Assembly (NCBI GenBank): GCA_017445205.1
Contig: JAFSUP010000027.1
Location: 1-36,987, forward strand
DNA: 36,987 bases
Reading direction: 5' to 3'
Source: Synergistaceae bacterium
GTDB lineage: Bacteria; Synergistota; Synergistia; Synergistales; Aminobacteriaceae
The notes under the pieces were generated by a model. The model ran no database searches. It was not told where the DNA came from and saw only the letters and a list, made by a program, of their open reading frames with translations. Made by a program: the position numbers and the translations under genes. Shown in pieces: positions 33,844 to 36,987 of the stretch (position 1 is the stretch's first letter; each line of letters opens with the position of its first letter).

Positions 33844-34407
33844 TTATCTCCAACAATCATAAACGAACGCAGGCGGAATATTAAACGCTACCCATCGTGT
33901 TTTAATATGCGAAAATTTTTTTTTCAAAACGTGTTTCATGATCGAGGAATATTGATAAGCTACGAAATGTCCGCCGGGCTTTAACGATTTCATAACAGCA
34001 TCTAAAATTCTCACGGTCATCTTCGGCGGCAGCACCGTAAACGGCAAACTCGAAATTACAAAATCTAATTTTTCAATTCCGTTGTCCTTCATATATTTGT
34101 AAAGTTCTTGCGCGTCGCTGTGCAGTGAGAGGCCCTTGTGCTCCGGGTGTTCGTCGCGGATTAATTTTTGTAAAGCCGGATCAATTTCAAAAACTAAAAT
34201 TTTTGCGTCAGGTCTTGCGCACTTGACTATCTCGCGCGTGAAAACTCCCGTGCCGGCTCCGAGTTCAGCAATATAATTCGCGTTCTCCCAATCAACCCTC
34301 TCAAGCATTGCTCGCGTTAAAAATTTTGAACTTGGCGTTACGCTTCCGATTTTGCGCGGCGAATCTGCAAAACGTTTTAAAAATGTAAAACTCTCTTTGA
34401 AACGCAA
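33844..34407 (-). CDS. SAM-dependent methyltransferase, phospholipid N-methyltransferase (PmtA)-like
   Basis: 187 residues. The SAM-binding motif is ELGAGTG (48-54) with the acidic loop VFEIDP (about 72-77). Motif IV reads SSLPF (119-123), the variant seen in the PmtA and KsgA-like group. The N-terminus FLKRFADSPRKIGSVTPSSKFLTRAML closely follows phosphatidylethanolamine N-methyltransferases, where this amphipathic helix binds membranes. Methylation of phosphatidylethanolamine is therefore inferred; rRNA adenine dimethylation is less likely given the length. It is divergent from the sirtuin gene. Confidence 0.8.
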   Translation of the reverse strand: MRFKESFTFLKRFADSPRKIGSVTPSSKFLTRAMLERVDWENANYIAELGAGTGVFTREIVKCARPDAKILVFEIDPALQKLIRDEHPEHKGLSLHSDAQELYKYMKDNGIEKLDFVISSLPFTVLPPKMTVRILDAVMKSLKPGGHFVAYQYSSIMKHVLKKKFSHIKTRWVAFNIPPAFVYDCWR

Positions 34408-34500
34408 TTATAATTTTCTCCTTCATAATGAAATAAATTTTGTTAATTCTTTATGCTATCATTAATTAATTTTTTAATTATACAGGGAGATTAAAATTTC

Positions 34501-35202
34501 ATGAGCGAAAATAAAAAACGTCTTGTCGTTTTAACAGGCGCGGGTATCAGTGCGGAAAGCGGTTTCAAAACTTTCAGAGACTCCGGCGGCTTATGGGAAA
34601 CTTATAGCGTCGAAGACGTCGCTAGCATTGAAGGCTGGTATCGAAATCCGAAACTTGTTACAGATTTTTATAACGATTTAAGAACTCAACTTGAGAAAGC
34701 ACAACCTAATGACGGTCATAAAATTCTAGCCGAGCTTGAAAAATATTTTGAGGTTAAAATCATAACACAAAACGTAGACAACTTACACGAACGCGCAGGA
34801 AGCACGAACGTTTTACATCTTCACGGTCTCTTAACGCAGGCGCGCCCCGTAAACAACGAAAATAAAATCATTGACATCGGTTATCGCGCTATGGCTTATG
34901 ATGAAAGGAACTCCGACGGCGAATTAATGCGGCCTCATATAGTTTGGTTCGGCGAAGCTGTCCCCGCAATCACTGAAGCGGCTCGGCTCGTGCGCAGCGC
35001 GGATATATTCGCGGTCATAGGCTCGTCACTTGTCGTTTATCCGGCGGCAGGACTTGTGAATGATTTACGAAGCGGCACTAAGTCATTTTTAATTGACCCG
35101 GCGGAAGTTCAAGTGCCGGGCTGGCTGAATTTCAAAGTCATTAAAGAAATCGCGTCCAAAGGCGTAGCGACAATGCGCGACGAGTTATTAAAGGATTTAT
35201 AG
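34501..35202 (+). CDS. SIR2-family NAD-dependent deacylase without zinc cysteines
   Basis: 233 residues of the CobB/SIRT5 size class. Rossmann motifs GAGISAESGFKTFRDSGGLWE (13-33), TQNVDNLHERAGS (89-101, Asn91 and Asp93) and catalytic His108 (LHLHG) are intact, as are PHIVWFGEAVP and GSSLVVYPAAGLV. The segment between His108 and PHIVWFGE normally carries four zinc-binding cysteines; here it has none and is replaced by a polar stretch. Similar zinc-less sirtuins are known in some gut anaerobes, so it is probably active as a protein deacylase. The next gene starts 1 base after its stop, forming an operon. Confidence 0.9.
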   Translation: MSENKKRLVVLTGAGISAESGFKTFRDSGGLWETYSVEDVASIEGWYRNPKLVTDFYNDLRTQLEKAQPNDGHKILAELEKYFEVKIITQNVDNLHERAGSTNVLHLHGLLTQARPVNNENKIIDIGYRAMAYDERNSDGELMRPHIVWFGEAVPAITEAARLVRSADIFAVIGSSLVVYPAAGLVNDLRSGTKSFLIDPAEVQVPGWLNFKVIKEIASKGVATMRDELLKDL

Positions 35203-35203
35203 A

Positions 35204-36574
35204 ATGGATAATTACGATCCGTTGCTTACGATGGCGGCATTGAACACGGCTATAGTGTCATTGCACCGAATAACGTCCACGCGCGATAGATTAATTCTTG
35301 ACCAAGAATATACGTGTATCATCAATAATTTACAAATAGGCGAGATTAAACCTGACCCGGAACTTACAAGCCTTTATCAAAAAATTATCCACGTCATTAA
35401 CGCCGGTAGACTTAGAGATGAAGTCAAGAAATCCGTTGAAGCAACATATATTCAGACTAAGCAAAAGGGAATCAAGGATATTATTTCCGAAAACGTACTT
35501 TCAAGTTTTGATTCTAGCCCGCTGAAATGGATCGGCAATCTCGCAATGACGTGCGTTTCAGAATATTTCGGCTCGAAGAAACAGGACGATAAGCAAGACG
35601 ACGAGCAACTGAAATTAAAATCCGAAGAGCTTAGCGAATATGATGAACTTCAAAGAAAGCTTTTAGACTCTTCATGGAAGCTTCTGCGGCAATATCAACT
35701 TGCGGACAATTACAGGCTGACTCAAAATGCGCTCGATAAATTTTACGCGGCGACACAGGAAAATGATTCTTCAAAGCGTCTTAGAATGTTGAAGTATCTC
35801 GAAAATGATTTCAGCATGTATTCGCCGTACTGGTTTTATCGGGCGATGGCGGCTCACGAGTCAGGAAATCACAACGAAGCCGAAAAATCTTTTGCAAAAT
35901 TCAATGAAGTCTGGCGGCCTGTGTTGCGTAAAGACCCATATAAAGTTGAGGCTCTAAAATTTCAGATTGAAGCCCTAATGAACGCAGGACTTGACGCGGA
36001 GAACGTCGGAAAGATTCTCGAATGTCTTTCGGAAATGAAAGCAAACACGCCGATGGACGACTGGAAGAATAATATTTATGAAGGAACTTTGTACTTCACA
36101 CTCGGCGATAAAGAAAAAGCAATCGAATGCGTTATGTGCAATGTCGTTTGGAGATATGAAAAAGATATTAGCCAACGTCTTTTAGAAAAATTTACTCAAG
36201 AACGTTCTCTAATCGAACTTCCGGCCATTGATGAGAAACTTGCAAAGAAAGATAAAAAAATTTTTTATTGCACAGATAGAGGAGCGCGTGCAACTTGTTT
36301 CGTTACAGACGCCGACAAATTTAGAGTAACTCGCGGCAGTCAGCTATCACCAAAGGAAATAACGCAATCTTGCCCCCAAAATGTAAAAAAATTTTTGGAA
36401 GAATACGACAGTGAAATTGTTGACGGAGTTTTACTTGTCGATGTGGATTTCAAATCCCCTTCCGCTGCTGCAAGTTTCGTAACAAAGATGAGCATAGATG
36501 GCAAGAGCGCTTGGAAAACCGCAAACGGAATAGCCTATAGCTCTTTTCTTGAAAAAAATGTTCTTACTGAATGA
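35204..36574 (+). CDS. TPR-like protein with C-terminal DUF4357 domain
   Basis: 456 residues, no signal peptide. The N-terminal 125 residues are helical with one mildly hydrophobic stretch (PLKWIGNLAMTCVSEYF, about 106-122) and match nothing I recognise. A charged linker follows (about 125-150). Helical hairpins from about 150 to 335 resemble tetratricopeptide repeats (YSPYWFYRAMAAHESGNHNEAEKSF, NIYEGTLYFTLGDKEKAIECV). Residues about 353-448 fit DUF4357: FYCTDRGARATCFVTDADKF, GSQLS and FKSPSAAASFVTKMSIDGKSAWK. DUF4357 is often attached to nucleases and restriction proteins. Cotranscribed with the sirtuin (1-base gap) and followed by another unknown gene. Confidence 0.7.
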   Translation: MDNYDPLLTMAALNTAIVSLHRITSTRDRLILDQEYTCIINNLQIGEIKPDPELTSLYQKIIHVINAGRLRDEVKKSVEATYIQTKQKGIKDIISENVLSSFDSSPLKWIGNLAMTCVSEYFGSKKQDDKQDDEQLKLKSEELSEYDELQRKLLDSSWKLLRQYQLADNYRLTQNALDKFYAATQENDSSKRLRMLKYLENDFSMYSPYWFYRAMAAHESGNHNEAEKSFAKFNEVWRPVLRKDPYKVEALKFQIEALMNAGLDAENVGKILECLSEMKANTPMDDWKNNIYEGTLYFTLGDKEKAIECVMCNVVWRYEKDISQRLLEKFTQERSLIELPAIDEKLAKKDKKIFYCTDRGARATCFVTDADKFRVTRGSQLSPKEITQSCPQNVKKFLEEYDSEIVDGVLLVDVDFKSPSAAASFVTKMSIDGKSAWKTANGIAYSSFLEKNVLTE

Positions 36575-36604
36575 ATAAAAATTGAAGGAGGCAAAAATTT
36601 TATA

Positions 36605-36987
36605 ATGGCATTTAATAAATGGAAGGACGTTCCGGAAGTTCAAGAGGCTTTCGAGAAACTTGAAAATTCTTCGCGCAAATATTTTCAGTTAATAGAGTCC
36701 GGCTCAACAGATGATAGAGTACAGGCTCAAAAAGTCTGGGCTAATATGTCGGCTTCATATTGGGAAATTCTTTTCGCTCTCATTGAAGCACAAACGCAAA
36801 AATCTCCGGAGCAATTAAATTTTGATAACGAAGAAAAATTATTTATCGATTTAGGCTGCGTACCCGGAGTTTTGAATCTGAAAAGCGATTTTGACGTTCA
36901 AAAATATTTCGCCGCGAAATGCTTGCCAGATATTTTCCCCGTCATGACGTTCTCTGACTATATCGCCGAAACTTGGGCAAATATTAA
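36605..36987 (+). CDS. Hypothetical protein, 5' fragment cut by window end
   Basis: At least 127 residues, still open at the last base. AAGGAGG lies 12 bases before ATG 36605, and the gap from the DUF4357 gene is 30 bases, so it continues the operon. The sequence begins MAFNKWKDVPEVQEAFEKLE, is mostly helical and charged, and later has FIDLGCVPGVLNL and FAAKCLPDIFPVMTFSDYIAETW. No membrane helix or known motif is visible in this part. Confidence 0.75.
   Translation, partial: MAFNKWKDVPEVQEAFEKLENSSRKYFQLIESGSTDDRVQAQKVWANMSASYWEILFALIEAQTQKSPEQLNFDNEEKLFIDLGCVPGVLNLKSDFDVQKYFAAKCLPDIFPVMTFSDYIAETWANI

Overview
The window reads as a chromosomal segment of an anaerobic, probably gut- or sludge-dwelling bacterium of moderate to low GC. 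The best guess is a member of the Synergistota. Supporting signs are a Na+-pumping decarboxylase beta subunit, a superoxide reductase-ferritin pair, the HIT-rpsU-yqeY cluster, a DnaK lacking the N-terminal insert seen in proteobacterial DnaK, and a large secreted papain-like protease whose acidic C-terminal domain resembles those I associate with Synergistota exoproteins. A Firmicutes lineage such as Negativicutes is not excluded.

Layout. 1-333: 3' end of a MATE transporter and its terminator. 334-1785 (-): GlcNAc-type PTS EIIC-EIIB. 1898-5456: CIRCE-controlled heat-shock operon hrcA-grpE-dnaK with a near-consensus promoter and a terminator. 5459-6229 (-): exonuclease III. 6311-10230: UDP-glucuronate epimerase, flavodoxin-fold oxidoreductase, UDP-glucose dehydrogenase and cobT in a tight run. 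10349-14270: pyruvate kinase, then the c-di-AMP pair cdaA-cdaR. 14306-14437: a strong promoter with no gene behind it, followed by two hairpins (candidate small RNA). 14464-15592 (-): HIT-rpsU-yqeY. 15830-17008: oadB. 17428-18966 (-): guaA. 19255-21909: HD-domain protein, response regulator and histidine kinase. 21911-22657 (-): two unknown small proteins. 22765-26622: secreted protease. 26788-28890 (-): tRNA-Ala, an HTH-receiver fusion and a PilW-like prepilin. 28987-29844: superoxide reductase and ferritin. 29921-30706: a TIGR02757 family protein. 30707-32356: a diversity-generating retroelement (DGR) with template repeat and reverse transcriptase. 32462-33822: citC between two tRNA-Ser genes. 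33844-36987: a PmtA-like methyltransferase, then an operon of a zinc-less sirtuin, a DUF4357 protein and an unknown protein cut by the window edge.

How genes work together. The DGR is the most notable system. An adenine-rich template (AAC/AAT codons) lies just upstream of a YTDD reverse transcriptase, but I see no variable-repeat target here, so the mutagenised target must be elsewhere or lost. Flanking fragments (a 25-codon ORF upstream and a shortened ORF downstream) suggest the locus was rearranged. A second pervasive pattern is a dispersed family of degenerate 7-bp units (TAGGAGT, TGAGGAG, TAGGAAT and variants). It occupies many gene junctions, forms hairpin terminators where copies face each other, and supplies a Shine-Dalgarno-like sequence to grpE.

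All assignments are from reading the sequence without database searches; family names rest on visible motifs and recalled family patterns.
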